Source of the DNA: Tillandsia leiboldiana
Taxonomy: Eukaryota; Streptophyta; Magnoliopsida; Poales; Bromeliaceae
Direction: 5' to 3'
DNA length: 64,000 bases
Assembly (NCBI GenBank): GCA_029204045.2
Contig: CM055076.1
Coordinates: 13,244,069-13,308,068, forward strand
Shown: one piece after another, positions 32,223 through 43,186 of the stretch
Layout of the letters: each line of letters begins with the position of its first letter
Position numbering within the stretch: the stretch's first letter is position 1
The notes under the pieces: model-generated
Told to the model about the DNA's origin: nothing
Seen by the model: only the letters and a program-made list of their open reading frames with translations
The model's database searches: none
Position numbers and translations under genes: made by a program

Positions 32223-35200
32223 TGGGACATGGAGGGAATTTTTTTCCAAAGACTTTTGGGCCTATATATACAGCCCACCTCTCTCTTTTCTCTGCCTTTT
32301 TCCGAAGTGTAGAGAGGGAATGAGAGGGAGGGACCTTTAGCAAAGTTGTTCCTCACACTATTTTACATCTCGTGGTGGGTTTCCAGAATTTTTGGAAGCT
32401 CGACAGCGGCGATCCGGATTTTACAGAGCGCCTCGTTTTTCCCCCAATCTTGGCCCGTTATCGTCGCATTTCAGTCCGAGGAGTCCCCTGCGCAGTACAG
32501 GAGTCCTTTTTCGACGATTTCTTTGCCGGTGTGTTCCTAAGAGGTAGGGCTTCGTTTTCCGTGTTGGTGGTTTCTCTGGATTCCGATTTCTTGGCACGAT
32601 TCCCGAGGTGTGTTGACCCCCTCTTTTGCTGTTTGGGTTTTTGGACAGCGGCGACTTCGACGAATTATTTCTCAGCGTAGGAATATCAGATCGAGGCGAT
32701 TCAAGAGTCGATTTTGGGCTACTTTTCGTGAGGAACGCAACCGTGATTTTTTTGAGATTTTAGGAGCTCGTGACAGAGGATACTGTTTCAGCTGACGGTG
32801 TGCTTAGAGGACAGCGGGTATTTTCTGGGTGTGTTGTGCACGCTTTTCGAGGTGGGTGGTTGCGTTTCCCTCTTTGTTGACTTGCTCACTAGGAATAGTA
32901 GAGTTTCCCAATTATACATGTGACAGTTAACTCGTGGTATATGAACCTATTGCATGGGCCCCTAAATTATTTGATAGCTGCTATGTGATCAATCTGGGAC
33001 AATGAAGTTGGACAATTGCTATATCTTAAACTGCATGCAAATAAATAATATTATAAAATGATTCTTTACAAGAAACCTTAGTCACTTTTCTAATACTTTT
33101 TAAAGGAATAATTGTATGTTTAATTGGACATCTAGTTAGGCCACTATTTTACTGCAGCACTGTATTATGGGATTGACTTAGGAGAAAACATGTTTACTGA
33201 TGTTCTTCTCTATCGATGCATGACGATCTAGTCAGACCGGGATCTTGAGATAGTGTAGTTGGATCTTGAGTCTGGGACAGTTTTGACTCTTCTTGGGGAT
33301 TGGGGGATATAATGGCAACCGCGAATTTTGGGCGGTTGACCGGATGTTATTATCACATCAGATTGGGGATCGGGGTTGCATTAGTGGATGGAGTATTCCC
33401 ACTTTGATCATGGTCATGATCTAGTCCTGCTATTGTGAGACATCGGTTACAGAGATGATTGATACAGAGACACTTTACTCGTGTGGGTCGCTCCCCTCGA
33501 GTGCCACTCCGGAGTAGGCTTTTTGACCGTGATGGGTGCCGGTCAGTTGGTGAGTTGTGAGTGATGACAGAGCAGGCAGTGCCAGTATTTCCTGGCCCTC
33601 TGATTGGGTTTCCTTGGGCAGTCAGCTTTATAGTTGCATATATACAGTTATCTTTTGGCACTGCATTTAGAGGCATAGTAGTGGTAGTTCCTTTTTCAGC
33701 AGTCTTTATTGCATACCACTGTTCTTCCTTTTGCCTCTTTATTCCTAGTGGGTGCGTCAGCATTAGAGGTTTTACCCACTAGGGGAGGCTACTGGTTTAT
33801 CTAGTAGTTCTCACCCCCATTGTTGTTTTCTGTCCTTGTTCCCCTTTGTTTTGCAGAGTCATCTGTGGGAGCTGCTGGGCCTTCAGCGGCAGATCGAGGT
33901 AAGAGGATCGCCGACTAGCTAGATCGTCTACCCCAAGTGAGAGACTAGCGAGGTTTTTATTATACCCCCTTTTGTATCTCAGACTTCAGTAGTTTCCTTT
34001 TGGGTCTGGCTTTGGCCAGCTGGTTGTATATTTATGGTGAGCTGGGAGTATATTGTACTTTTATTTCAGCTTGTAGTTTATTTCAGTCTGAGATTACTTT
34101 TAGTTTTATTAGTTCAGCTCTGTTTATGCTCTGTTATTGTATATTATCTATCTGAGCAGGTTACCAGCGCTTCGTGCACATAGAGAAATTCCGTGTGCAC
34201 GGCGGATCTGTTGGCGGGCCCGGGTTCCGGTTTACACCCGGGGCGTGACACCAATCTTGTCCATATATGATTTAGCGTTTGTCTCCGATTGGTTTAGCTT
34301 TTCTTGGAGGATTTTATTATTATTCAATAAAAGTCCTTGTTCCTCCTCGAGATCATGAAGTTTTATCTTTAAAGCATGATTCTCGTCTTGAATTTCAAGT
34401 CGTTGCTTCCTCAACTTCTTGATATGCTTGGTCATCTTCTTTGATTCCCCAAGAAGTTGTTGGTATGCCTCAACGAGTTCTTCTTCGTCCGACTCCCCCT
34501 CACTTGATGACTCTCCGCCGGATGTTGATGTTTCATACAAAATCAAAGGAGTAGAGTCAGTAACTAAAGATGATAAACACAAATTAGAAGAGGGAATTTG
34601 AGAGGCATGAGAAGCAACGATTTTTTCTTTTTCCTCTTTACTTGAGGTCGATTCATTGGAAGTAGAATCGTCCCAAGTTTTTGCTTGCAAAGCCTTCTTT
34701 TTATATGATTTCTTAGAAGGACATTCCGTTGAAAAATGGCCGTAGCCTTTGCATCTATAGCATTGGATTTCCCCTTCGAAATCATCTTTTTCTTTTTCTT
34801 TAGAAGGTTTTGCAAAGCTTTTGAGTTTAGAGGATTTAGAACCCGATGATCCTTTAGATGATTTCGTGGATGAAGATCCATCGGTTCGATTCTTCCAAAA
34901 TTTCCGACGAAATTTCTTTGTGATCCGCGCCAATTGTTCTTCAAAATCGGCAAAAGAGATTTCATCGTCGGAACTCGATTCGCTATCTTCTTCCTTTGTT
35001 GATTTGAATGCAATACCTGTAAGCTTAGAAGAAGACTTGGAAGAAACTTGATTAGTAGGAAAAGTCATTTCATAAGTTTGCAAAGCGCCTACTAATTCCT
35101 CTACACTCATCTCATCCGGATGACTAACGGTTTCAATGGCGGTAACCTTTGCCCTAAACCGTTCCGGAAGAGTCCGAAGTATCTTTCTTACAATTCTCGA

Positions 35201-35723
35201 CTCCGGGATCTTTTCTCCTAAATTAGCACAAGTATTGATTATATCTTGAAGTCTTGTGTAATAATCTGTAAACAATTCATGCTCTTCCATATGAATAGAG
35301 TCAAATTGACTTGTAAGCATCTGGAGCTTTTGAATTTTTACAAGATTAGTACCTTCATGTGTAATTTTGAGGATATCCCAAATTTCCTTCGCGGTTTCAC
35401 ACGCGGAAATTCGTGTAAATTCAGTCGAGGAAAGAGAATTAAAAAGAGCGTTCATACCTTTCCCATTGTAAGAAGATCTTTCAAATTCCTCTTTGGACCA
35501 TCTAGAGCGAGGTTTTGGGGTAGTAGAATTTCCTACTTCCTCAATAGGATGCACCCAACCGTATTCCACGGATTGCCATACCCGCTCATCAATTGCGATG
35601 AGAAAAGCTCTCATCCGCACTTTCCAATAAGCATAATTAGTCCCATCAAAAAGAGGAGGTCTATAAATATTACCACTTTCACCCGACATGATAGATAAAC
35701 CTAAAACCCTCTCTGATACCACT

Positions 35724-37116
35724 TGTTGGTTTTTATAGGATCCACAAGGATCTAAATAGGTACTATCAAACAACTAGAGGGGGGGGTGAATAGGTGTAAT
35801 ACTTAAAAACTCAAATCTCAGTGCAAAATAAAAACCAATGCGGAAAATAAAAACAGCACACCGAGATATACGTGGAAACTCCAATCCAGGAGAAAAACCA
35901 CGGGACCAACACGCAATAACAATCCACTAAGAATAGAAGAATAACAAGGTGATTACCGACTCCACGGACTCAACCCTTCCTTCAGCTTCTTCGGACCTTG
36001 CGCTGACCGGTTGGATGTCCACGCAATAACAATCCCCTAAGAAAAGAAGAATAACAAGGTGATTACCGTCTCCACGGATTTAACCCCTCCTTCAATTTCT
36101 TCGGACCTTGCGCTCCACCGTTTGCACGTCCACTGGGCACGTTCGAATCCACGAACGCCATTCGAATCCACGAGCACACGTTTCGAATCCACGAAACGCC
36201 TTCAACACATCGAATCCACGATGCCACGTCGAATCCACGACGCAAACTCAGTCGATAAGAATATTGACTTCAATGGTGATCCTTTGCTTAGATTATCAAT
36301 GAAGATCCATGGGAAAAATCTCTAAGCAAAGATTAGATCAATTCGACAAAAGATATGTTCTTGAAAGAACCATCGAATTGACCTAAAAGAGGCTATAAAG
36401 AAGAACGATAAAAACCTAGCCTCTAGGGTTGCTCTCAAGTGTTTTATAAAATAATCGGCCGTGCTCCCCACATTTTTGAGAAACCCTAAATGTCTATTTA
36501 TAGTTTAGAAACCTTTGGAAAGAGATAAGCATCAAAAACTGCCTAAACAGAAATTTTCCCGCACGACGATCCGGATCAGATTTACGGCGATCCTGATCGT
36601 CGTCTTTTTTCAGCAATTCCTGAAAAAACAAGGTTCGGGATCCGGATCGGATTGCCTGATCCGGATCGTTCATACAATTCAGAAAACTTAACATTCGGGA
36701 TCCGGATCAGAATTTGCTTGGATCCGGATCGGAGTATTGTATGAAGCAACAACCTTCGGGATCCGGATCGCTGGCTTTGATCCGGATCCTGAACAAGTCC
36801 GAACACCAGTTTTTGATATAAATGCAATGAAAACTTATCCAAGTGTTTCTAAACCACTCAAATGAATTCGGATCACCAAAATTATTTAGTTAAACGTACC
36901 TAAGCATTCCGAATCCATTTTCCTTGAGATTGTTCTATAAGATCCACAATTCTTCAACTTCAATCTTCAAGACTCAAGACACTGAGTGTCAACTTGAGCT
37001 CTTATTGAATCTTCTCTAAGTCTTTGATTGCTGATTGACAATTTGATCCCTTTAAGACTCCGACTCAACTCACTGACTTGACTCACGAAATATGCCAACA
37101 CCAAAATGCCGTAACA
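35724..37116 (-). repeat. Sirevirus 5' LTR
   Basis: 1393 bp. It carries the same palindromes, TATA box, TCGAATCCACGA units and 119-bp duplication as the 3' LTR, with only scattered single-base differences visible by eye. This suggests a fairly recent insertion. It drives transcription toward lower coordinates into gag. Confidence 0.9.
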
Positions 37117-38539
37117 GGGCGTGCCCCATGATCGACCGGAAGGGTTGAGTGTTCCGCAGTCCTTTTATCTTTATTTACCTTTCGGAAGGTTGGAGTTACT
37201 AACTCCTGTGCGACAGGTTCGTGTAGGTCCGGGCAGGCACGCCGAGACGCGAAAGAACCTAGAGTCGACCAGCAACGCGACAACGAAGAAGGTGGGTTCC
37301 CTTTGAGACTAAGCATAGAATCGGTGTTTTTGGATAGTTACTAACTGCATATTATGGTTACTAATGCTGACGGTCTCTATGATTGCGATATTATCCTGTA
37401 TCTTGGTCACTGTGCTCGTAGTTGCGACACGCGCACCCGCGGTCTGGCCACCGCAAAGGGTGCTCTTTTCCGGAAAAGCGGTCTTCGACCCGTGTAAACC
37501 CACGCGGTGAGGTAGTGGGGGCCCCCGTAGGTGTGGGGTTTGAGGCATCAAAAGGGGGGGGAGAGGTGTGACCTGTCGGGATAGGTGTCCGACGAGGTCA
37601 GGTGCCCTAAGGTGTGAGCGGTGCGATCTGTCGGGGTAGGTGCCCGACGAGATCAAGGTGCGTAGGTGCTACAGGTGTTACGGGTATTACAGGTATTGCA
37701 GGTGTTCGCGTGTTACTTTTCCAATGAGCCGAGTGGTTGCTCCGGATAGTCTTACTGTTGGGTTTGGCATTCTTTCTTGCTTATTATTATTATCACGTGT
37801 CGCTGACTACCCACTTCGTGACAGGTTCTTCCAGGGGTGAGCGGTAGACGACGGTGAGGTCGAGGCAGGAATGGTCGGGCAGTGAGGAGCCCTAGTCTGT
37901 ATCTCCTTTACCTTTCCTTGCATTTCATTTGGTACTGTAGACTACGGTGTGGTTCGCGATACCCTTGTGGGGTCGGTGTGGATGTTGATTACTGGTATTC
38001 TGGATTTGAAATTATGGTTCTTTTATTATCCCCGTTCGGCCGTTTTCCAAAGCAAAATAACTAGAAAAGAAAAAGAACTTCGAAAACTATCTTTCAAAAA
38101 TCTGGGGTCGTGTGGACCCGTTTTCCAAACCATGTGGATTTATGGGATTTCTAAACTGTTTTCAAAACCTCGGGTCATGTGGACCTGTTTTCCAAACCCT
38201 GTGGATTTATGGCATCTTTCCAAACTGTTTTCAAAACCTTGGGTCGTGTGGACCTGTTTTCAAAACTGTGAGTTTATCCTTTCAACTTGACTAGCGACGG
38301 GCATTGTATTCAGTCTGCATTGTTGTTTAAATATCGAGCTGTTGTGATTAACTGAATGCTTGTGTTAAGATGTTGTAATAGCCGCGACGCCGTGCATATA
38401 CAGAGGAGACTCTGCCCGATTTTCGAGTAAATCTGTATATGCGGCGGGTCTGGGCACGTGCCGGGGAGGACTGAATTTCAAAAAAAAAAAACTTAACAAC
38501 TCTTTCTTTTCCGCTGAGCGAGACCCCCGGGGCGTGACA

Positions 38540-38560
38540 GATTAAGATGGTATCAGAGAG
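38540..38560 (+). other. Primer binding site of the Gypsy element (initiator-Met tRNA)
   Basis: GATTAAGATGGTATCAGAGA directly follows the LTR end GTGACA. TGGTATCAGAG is the standard complement of the 3' end of plant initiator methionine tRNA used to prime minus-strand DNA synthesis. Confidence 0.85.
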
Positions 38561-38768
38561 GTTTTCTTTTAATCACAACAGCGAAGGTCCAACATCCACG
38601 GTAATACCACACGTAGCTTCGAGTAAATGAAATGTGTAAGACATAGGGGTGTAGGACGTGAGTGATCGGGGGAGGGAGGGGGAAAGTGTAGTTTCTTCTC
38701 TCTCGATGTAGGGCTGTTGTTCTAGCGGGGACTAGGACTAATGTTTTGGTTGCATGTGTGTACAGACG

Positions 38769-40228
38769 ATGGTCCGAACTAGAGCGTCGGCCGGGGATGA
38801 GGGGGCAGATGCGACGGCATCGACGGCCGCGGAGAACCAACTCCTGCGGCAGCAACTGCGAGAGATGGCGGGACAACTGGCGACCCTCACCGATCATGTG
38901 CGTCAGTTGACGCAACGGCTCCCGGCCGCGACGGCGACGGACGCACCGGCCCCTCCACAGGGGCCAACCGCGCCAACAGCAGTACCGCAAGTGACGGGGA
39001 CTGGGGCAGGAATGGCCCCTCCACCGACAACAGCGGCCGGGATAGCATCAGCCCAGACTACGACGCCGGTAGCAGCACCCCCAGCAGCGTCCACGGGACC
39101 GGCTCCGGGGGCCCTCGGCGGGGGTACCTCGGGGGAGACTTTGGTGGCACCCGTTCCTGCTGTGGCCGCCGCCGCCGCGGGAGAGGGGACAGCTTCACTG
39201 ACGGAGCGGGAGCGGGTACGAGCCAACCTGGCGGATTTCAAGAAATACGATCCACCCGTTTTCGAGGGAGAAACGACCGATCCTTGGGTCGTCGAGGACT
39301 GGGTAGGATCGATGGAAAAGCTGTTTGAAGACTTACTCATGGAGGACTGTGAGCGGGTCCCCCTAGCAGTCCACTGTCTAGGGGGAAACGCCCGCTTATG
39401 GTGGAAGACGGTGCGCCCTGACCCCACCAAGAGCACCGTGCTTCCATCATGGACGACGTTTAAGCAGGAGCTGTTTGGGGCTTTCTTTACCAACAGCGTC
39501 AAAAAGAAACTGGAGGACGACTTGAATAACATCCAGCAGGGGAGCAAGACAGTTATGGAATATCAGCGCGGATTTGTGCGATTGGCGAACTGCGTCCCTT
39601 TCGTCATAAGGGACGAAGCCCACAAGGCGCAACTTTTCGTGGATGGTTTACGGAGTGATATCTTCCAAGTGGTACAGGCAGCCGACTTGCACACGTTCCA
39701 ACAAGTGGTCGACCGGGCCACTGTGGTCGAGCGCGGGTTCGCAGTTACACGCGCCAAGAGGGAGGCCCCGGTGCGGCACGAGGAAAAGAAGCGGCAACAA
39801 CCGTACGTTGGGGGGAGGGGGGGGGGGGGTTCTTACAGTGGGAGCCGACCCCCCAAGCGGTGGAGACCACAGTCAGGATCCCGGAGCGCACCTGCAGGAG
39901 GACCGAGGCCGGGGGACAGGCCTTGTGTAATCTGCGGGGGGGCACATCAAGTGCTAGACTGCCCCCAGAGAGTCGATCATTGCTTCCGCTGCGGTAAGCA
40001 GGGGCACTTCCGCCGTAACTGCCCCCTAACCTTGGGACCAGCCTCCTCTGCCGCATCCACGCCTTCGACACAGCTCTCAGGGCGGGGGAAAGCTCCTATG
40101 GGGTCGACCTCTAGGCCTCCGGCACCGCGACGCGAGGAGGCAAGGCAGCCTCAACCGGGCGGGCGAGTTTATTCAATGACCCACCAAGAGACGGACAGGC
40201 CGGAGGACGTGCTTGCAGGTATTACTTC
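38769..40228 (+). CDS. Gypsy (Tekay/Del-type chromovirus) gag, truncated at 3' end
   Basis: Gag forms the retrotransposon virus-like particle. The ATG at 38769 is chosen because MVRTRASA aligns with the start of the related gag at 46287 (MARTRSST); an ATG 15 bp upstream is in frame. Residues ~20-45 form a Leu/Gln-rich coiled coil (ENQLLRQQLREMAGQL). A Retrotrans_gag domain spans roughly 150-320 (FEGETTDPWVVEDWV, WWKTVRPD, MEYQRGFVRL). A first Cys/His motif (CVICGGAHQVLDC, ~385) and a CCHC knuckle (CFRCGKQGHFRRNC, ~405) bind nucleic acid. The frame is open to VLAGITS, the usual entry to the protease, where an L2 LTR cuts in at 40229. Downstream pol is not in the window. Confidence 0.9.
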
Positions 40229-42593
40229 TGTGAGGACCCGAAATTCCCACTTATTGATCACTGTTGCGTCTACTGCTTCTGGAGGTAATTGTGGCGCGTC
40301 GGTGGGGTTTGTGCACAATTTGGACACAAGTGTTGGACTTCGGGCTTAAAAAGGGATCACGTGGGTAATTGTAGGACCCGCCGGGTGTTTAGAAGTGGTT
40401 TCGCGTGATTCAGATGTCAAATTGGACTCCGGGCGAAGTTTGGATTAAAGATTACCTCTCCGGTTGCCATCGGGAATTTTTAGAGTTGGAATTGGGCAAA
40501 TCGGACTTCAGAATTGGACCCGGCGCGAAAAATCGGATCAAGTGGGCTATCCGGGGGCACTCCGCAATTTTCGGATGAGAATTTGGAAAAATGGACATCG
40601 TTTTTGGATTCAGCGCGCGAAATCGCTAGGAATGGACTATTTACTTGTTTGTTTTGGAGCCCGGATGTTGTGCGCGTTTTTCGAGGCACGTGTGCGGATC
40701 CCGAGGTGCGGCGCGCTTTTCGAGGCGGTGTCGCGCGGCTCGGAGCGCGGCGGCGCACTGCGCGAGGCGCGCAGGCGCGTTGGGAACGCGCTCCTGCGCG
40801 GGTGACGCAGGGGCCGCCACGTGGCGGGCCCCCGTTGGCGGCCGCGCGGAAGGGGAGCGGGCGCTCGGTGTCACGCGCCCGTGTGGCGCGTGACTGTCGC
40901 GCGCCGCGTGGCGCGCGGTGACGCGGCCGCGTGGACGGGCAGGCGTGTGCCTGCGCCGGGTGCACGCGCCTGTGTGCCGTGGACCGCGGCTGGGGGCTCC
41001 CCCATTGGCCGGTCCACCGTGCACCGTGAGCCGTGGACCGCCCCTTTCTCTTTCTCCTCTTTTCTTCTTCTTCTTCCTCCCCGCACCACCATTTTCTCCT
41101 CCTCTTTTCTTTCTTCTTCAACCGAGAGCGAGAGAGAGTGAGGAGGGAGGTTGTGGGTTGTGCGGCGGTGCGCCGTGGACCTCGCGGCGCGCGCGAGGTG
41201 TTCCAACGGAGCAGTTTGGGCGGCAAGGCGCAGTCGGGTAGGTTCCGCACTTTATTTTTACGGTATTTTTGGGCACAGTTTTGGGGCGTTCTTTTGGACT
41301 GTGAATTAACCCCTTGTTCTTATCTGTGTTTGGGACCGTATTTTTTTACTGCACCGTTTTGCGTGCGGACCCCGACGGCGTGCTCCGTTTTGCGTGCAGA
41401 CTCCGTTTGGCGTGCGGATTCTGGCACCGTGCATCGTTTTGCGTGCAGACTCCGTTTGGCGTGCGGATTCTGGCACCGTGCTCCGTTTTGCGTGCGGACT
41501 CCGACAGCGGACTTCGTTTTGCGTGCGGATCGCGTGGAGGCCAATTGCAAGTGTCTACGAGCAATTGGTGGCAAACCGAGGTGGGTGGCCTTATCTCCAA
41601 GTTTTATGGACTGTACAGTAATTCTACTGATGTAGGATCATGCATGATAAAGTATTTCTTGTGTAGCATGCTAGAAGGTAGGAACTGTTATTCCTTATAT
41701 TTATCTGATGATCTTATGATCCCTTTTTGCTTCCTACCACATGTTAAAGTATGGTGATCTTGGAACTTGACCTAGCACCCCCGTCATATGTTGCATGTGT
41801 AACCAGACCAGTAGAAAACCCTCACTTGGGCTAGGGTTATTTATGTTTAGACATCCACACTGTTTTTCTATTCCTGGACATAGTGTTATCCTCGCCCGGG
41901 TAGTGGGCCGAGAGGTCGGGACTTTCTTTTAGTGTGGGATGCATTTGCACTCGTGCTTGGGAGCAGAGTGGAGTCTGGTAGATGTAGTGGGTCGCTTATC
42001 TGTGCCGGGAGCCGTTTGGGAAAACGGTAGTCCCGGGAGGTCTTGTTGCCCTGTTTGTGCTGTCGCCACGGAGTTAGTGGCAGTTGTGTGCCTGTGTTAG
42101 CTGGACCTAGAACCCATAACCTTTTTGACATACACATGATTTTTAGTCTATCGATGTTTTCTTCCAAGCATCGAAGGGCCGCTGAAGTCTGTTCTTGTTT
42201 GTTTGGACAAAGGCATCAGCCCTTCGGGGTTTGGGCAAATCCTTGTTTCTAACTGTTTTTCCTAAAAAGAACTAAAAATCATTAAAATGGGTTTCTCCTC
42301 AAATCAAGATGGTTTTTCAAAAAGGGAACTACTTTTAGTCCTCACCTGCGTGGGTTGAGTGAGAATGGTTTTCAGTAAACAATGTCACCCCTTTTTCGTG
42401 TAAACTTTCCCACTCGTAAGGATTCGAGTGGTCTGGGTTTTAGGGGCCATTCCTTTGTCGGGACGAAAGCCACGGGGGCCGAGCCTGGAACCTGTTCTTG
42501 TCGAGAGGGTTGTAGGTGTTGGTCTCCCGGGGACTTTCGGGCCCTGGTTGGTGTCCTCTGTGAGTTTGACGTTCTGTCGTGGGGAGCCGTTGA
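40229..42593 (+). mobile_element. L2-family LTR, 5' part, inserted in Gypsy gag-pol
   Basis: It starts TGTGAGGACCCGAAATTCC. Downstream blocks match the L2 LTR 3409-12742 in order, for example GTGGGCCGAGAGGTCGGG near 41905 and GGGAGCCGTTGA at 42581-42593. At that point it is cut by the next LTR start. It carries a CT-rich tract (41040-41115) and a minisatellite (41355-41530). The remainder is not in the window. Confidence 0.8.
41355..41530 (+). repeat. Minisatellite with CGTTTTGCGTGC repeats
   Basis: CGTTTTGCGTGC occurs five times in about 175 bp, and two adjacent full 49-bp units (CGTTTTGCGTGCAGACTCCG followed by TTTGGCGTGCGG) are nearly identical. It lies within the L2 LTR 40229-42593, downstream of the CT-rich tract. 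Confidence 0.8.
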
Positions 42594-43186
42594 TGTGATG
42601 ATCCGGAATTCTATAGGACTTTACAGTGTGATCGGCAGCTTCTGGAGGCCTATGGGGCATGTCGGCGGTGTTCGCGCGCCAATTTGGACTCAAGTGATGA
42701 ACTCCGGGCTTAAAATGGATCACGTGGATAATCGGGGGACCCCGTCGGATGTTTAGAAGTGCTTTCGCGCAAATCGGATATCAAATTTGGACTCGGCACA
42801 AAATTCGGATTGAAAATACCTTTCCGGGAGCCTCCGGCGATTTATCGGATGGGAATTTGGCGAAACGGACGTCAAATTCGGATTCAGCGCGCGAAAACGG
42901 TCAAAACGGACTACCCACTTGTATTTTTGGTGCTCGGGTACTGTTCACTGGCCGGAATAGTAACTCCGGCGATCGCCGGCGGCCAGCGGCGGCGGCGGGC
43001 AGCGCCGGCGGGCGGCGGCGCGGCCTCGGGCAGGCGGCACAGCGGCGGCACGCGGCGCGGGCAGGGCGCGGGGGCGCAGGGCAGGCGCGCGGTCCACGGC
43101 CCGGGCGTGCACCGTGGCGGTGCCACGTGGCGGATGGTGGTTGGGCGGCTCACAGCGCGAGGTCCACGGAATTTCGCGGGTGCACG
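42594..43186 (+). mobile_element. L2-like LTR, first 593 bp, interrupted by a Tekay-type Gypsy
   Basis: It starts TGTGATGATCCGG and follows the same opening order as 40229 (cttctggagg, gcttaaaatggatcacgtgg, cgcgcgaaaacggtcaaa). It reaches the GC-rich promoter block and is cut at 43187 by an L3 LTR start. The ORFs in the GC block (42749-43237) are spurious. Confidence 0.75.

Larger units (their letters stand above)
31301..34250 (+). mobile_element. L1-family giant solo LTR (2950 bp), target duplication CCAAT
   Basis: It starts TGTAGTGTCC, ends GGGGCGTGACA, and is flanked by CCAAT at 31296-31300 and 34251-34255. It has no internal domain. Its order is: 5' region, G-box-rich GC block (31620-32065), three-copy GC unit (32125-32222), TATA box (TATATATA, 32263-32270), transcribed region, and the L1 end block shared with 1-2819 and 48187-57221. 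Large overlapping ORFs at 31514-32356 on both strands come from the GC-rich block and are not genes. Confidence 0.95.
30767..35689 (-). pseudogene. Sirevirus gag, split by a 2950-bp solo LTR
   Basis: The start is chosen at 35689 (MSGESGNIYRPP), just inside the primer site. The longer frame to 35773 runs into the LTR. Part one (35689 to 34251) has a gag N-terminal motif (FDGTNYAYWKVRMRAF), a UBN2-type capsid domain (~residues 80-230), a CCHC knuckle at ~308 (CYRCKGYGHFSTEC), a Ser/Glu-rich linker, and a coiled coil that runs into the break. Part two (31300 to 30767) continues the coiled coil in frame once the duplicate CCAAT is discounted, has a second knuckle (CHLCGLEGHLVKNC), and ends with a stop. 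The total is about 655 codons. The insertion is the only disabling change I see, so gag was probably intact until then. Confidence 0.9.
27531..37116 (-). mobile_element. Complete gag-only Sirevirus (Copia) element, target duplication GGGCG
   Basis: On the plus strand it runs from TGTTGG to TAACA and is flanked by GGGCG at 27526-27530 and 37117-37121. LTRs are 27531-28925 (3' LTR) and 35724-37116 (5' LTR). The primer site AGTGGTATCAGAGAG (complement of ~35709-35723) and polypurine tract AAAGGGGGAGAT (complement of ~28926-28937) abut the LTRs. Without the nested solo LTR the element is about 6.6 kb. The interior encodes gag, then ~1.8 kb without integrase, reverse transcriptase or RNase H. Repeated AGGGGGAG tracts mark it as Sirevirus. 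It must depend on pol supplied in trans. Confidence 0.9.
26523..38539 (+). mobile_element. L3-family 5' LTR of a Gypsy element, split by a complete Sirevirus
   Basis: The LTR starts TGTAGTAGCCGCTGG and ends GGGGCGTGACA at 38539, immediately followed by the primer binding site. Removing the Sirevirus insertion and its GGGCG duplicate (27531-37121) leaves 2426 bp. Bases 27180-27480 are extremely GC-rich, with GCGGGC repeats and a run of twelve or more G near 27430. A ~68-bp tandem repeat (GTCGTGTGGACC...GTTTTCCAAACC) occupies about 38100-38275. No genes lie in the LTR itself. Confidence 0.8.

Noticed and set aside
31532..32356. Long ORFs (up to 274 aa minus, 262 aa plus) with Pro/Arg/Gly-rich proteins
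   Set aside because: They lie on both strands and in several frames of the GC-rich LTR promoter block, show no domain, and are explained by the low stop frequency of GC-rich DNA.
38553..38990. Minus-strand ORFs antisense to gag (also 38903-39547 and 46421-47020)
   Set aside because: They are shadows of the plus-strand gag genes.
40480..41250. 256-aa minus-strand ORF and overlapping plus ORFs
   Set aside because: These are GC-rich LTR sequence plus a CT-rich tract giving Glu/Arg/Lys runs; no recognisable domain.
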